This document shows positions 6,841 to 6,949 of a stretch of 6,949 nucleotides of DNA, piece by piece; position 1 is the stretch's first letter, and each line of letters opens with the position of its first letter. This stretch comes from Chloroflexota bacterium (GTDB lineage: Bacteria; Chloroflexota; Dehalococcoidia; Lucifugimonadales; JACPCL1): NCBI GenBank assembly GCA_016210375.1, contig JACQUH010000224.1:1-6949 (forward strand), given 5' to 3'. The notes below the pieces were generated by a model. It ran no database searches, was not told the origin of the DNA, and worked only from the letters and a program-made list of their open reading frames with translations. The translations under genes were made by a program, and so were the position numbers.

Positions 6841-6870
6841 CCGCAGCCTGAAGGCTGCGGCTTGAAGCCG
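6841..6870. repeat. Two overlapping small hairpins
   Basis: CCGCAGCC (6841-6848) pairs with GGCTGCGG (6853-6860) around TGAA. CGGCTT (6858-6863) pairs with AAGCCG (6865-6870). The stems share 6858-6860, so they cannot both form fully. No T-run follows. The role is unknown. Confidence 0.55.
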
Positions 6871-6934
6871 CCCCTTATGGTCATTGCACAAATACGTTGC
6901 CAGTGAGACCCGACCTCTCCACCTGTGGTTCCCC

Positions 6935-6949
6935 TCTCCTGGGAGGAGA
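6935..6949. repeat. Palindrome cut by the window end
   Basis: TCTCCT (6935-6940) and AGGAGA (6944-6949) pair around GGG. CCCC directly upstream (6931-6934) has its pairing partner, if any, beyond the window. It is probably a further hairpin of the same intergenic kind. Confidence 0.5.

Larger units (their letters stand above)
6576..6949. other. Non-coding 3' region rich in hairpins
   Basis: These 374 bases hold no supported gene; short open frames here fall in repeats and lack start signals or family resemblance. In order they contain: a 7-bp stem with a 13-nt loop (6592-6598 with 6612-6618) just after the flavoprotein stop, without a T-tract; about 65 bases where I see nothing; the 13-bp hairpin at 6698-6726; repeat copy 2; a terminator-like hairpin; two overlapping small hairpins; about 60 featureless bases; and a palindrome running off the end. 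Confidence 0.7.

Overview
The window is GC-rich, densely coding DNA with three genes, all on the + strand. Palindromic non-coding DNA lies on both sides of them. The genes are (1) an MBL-fold 3',5'-cyclic-nucleotide phosphodiesterase (282-1052), (2) a 1231-residue protein with a zinc ribbon, a class III nucleotide cyclase, a STAND/AAA-type ATPase and a TPR-like tail (1198-4893), and (3) a 551-residue fusion of a response-regulator receiver, a glutaredoxin-like domain without cysteines, and a thioredoxin-reductase-type flavoprotein (4920-6575). No RNA gene, CRISPR array, transposase or integrase was seen.

Organism: a free-living bacterium with GC-rich coding DNA. The architecture and motif wording of the cyclase-ATPase-TPR protein, the cyclic-nucleotide phosphodiesterase beside it, the extended -10 box TGCTATAAT and the dispersed hairpin repeats together suggest Chloroflexota, possibly Dehalococcoidia-like. 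This is inferred from memory of such genomes; no marker gene is present to confirm it.

Layout: 1-281 is non-coding. It holds a double-hairpin repeat (copy 1, about 25-102) and a separate perfect inverted repeat (136-154) upstream of the phosphodiesterase. The phosphodiesterase and cyclase genes are separated by 145 bases with a strong extended -10 box at 1095-1103, so the cyclase probably has its own promoter. The cyclase and flavoprotein genes are only 26 bases apart with no terminator between them, so they are probably co-transcribed. From 6576 to the end is non-coding: a 13-bp perfect hairpin, copy 2 of the double-hairpin repeat (about 6737-6810), a terminator-like hairpin (6815-6837), more small hairpins, and a palindrome cut by the window end.

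How the genes may work together: the cyclase would make a cyclic nucleotide (probably cAMP) under control of its ATPase/TPR sensor half, and the phosphodiesterase would remove it. The third gene adds a phospho-receiver fused to an NAD(P)H-type flavoprotein that lacks the redox-active CxxC of thioredoxin reductase. The locus therefore looks like a second-messenger module tied to a flavin redox protein. The pairing of synthesis and breakdown is well supported. The link to the flavoprotein rests on operon context only.
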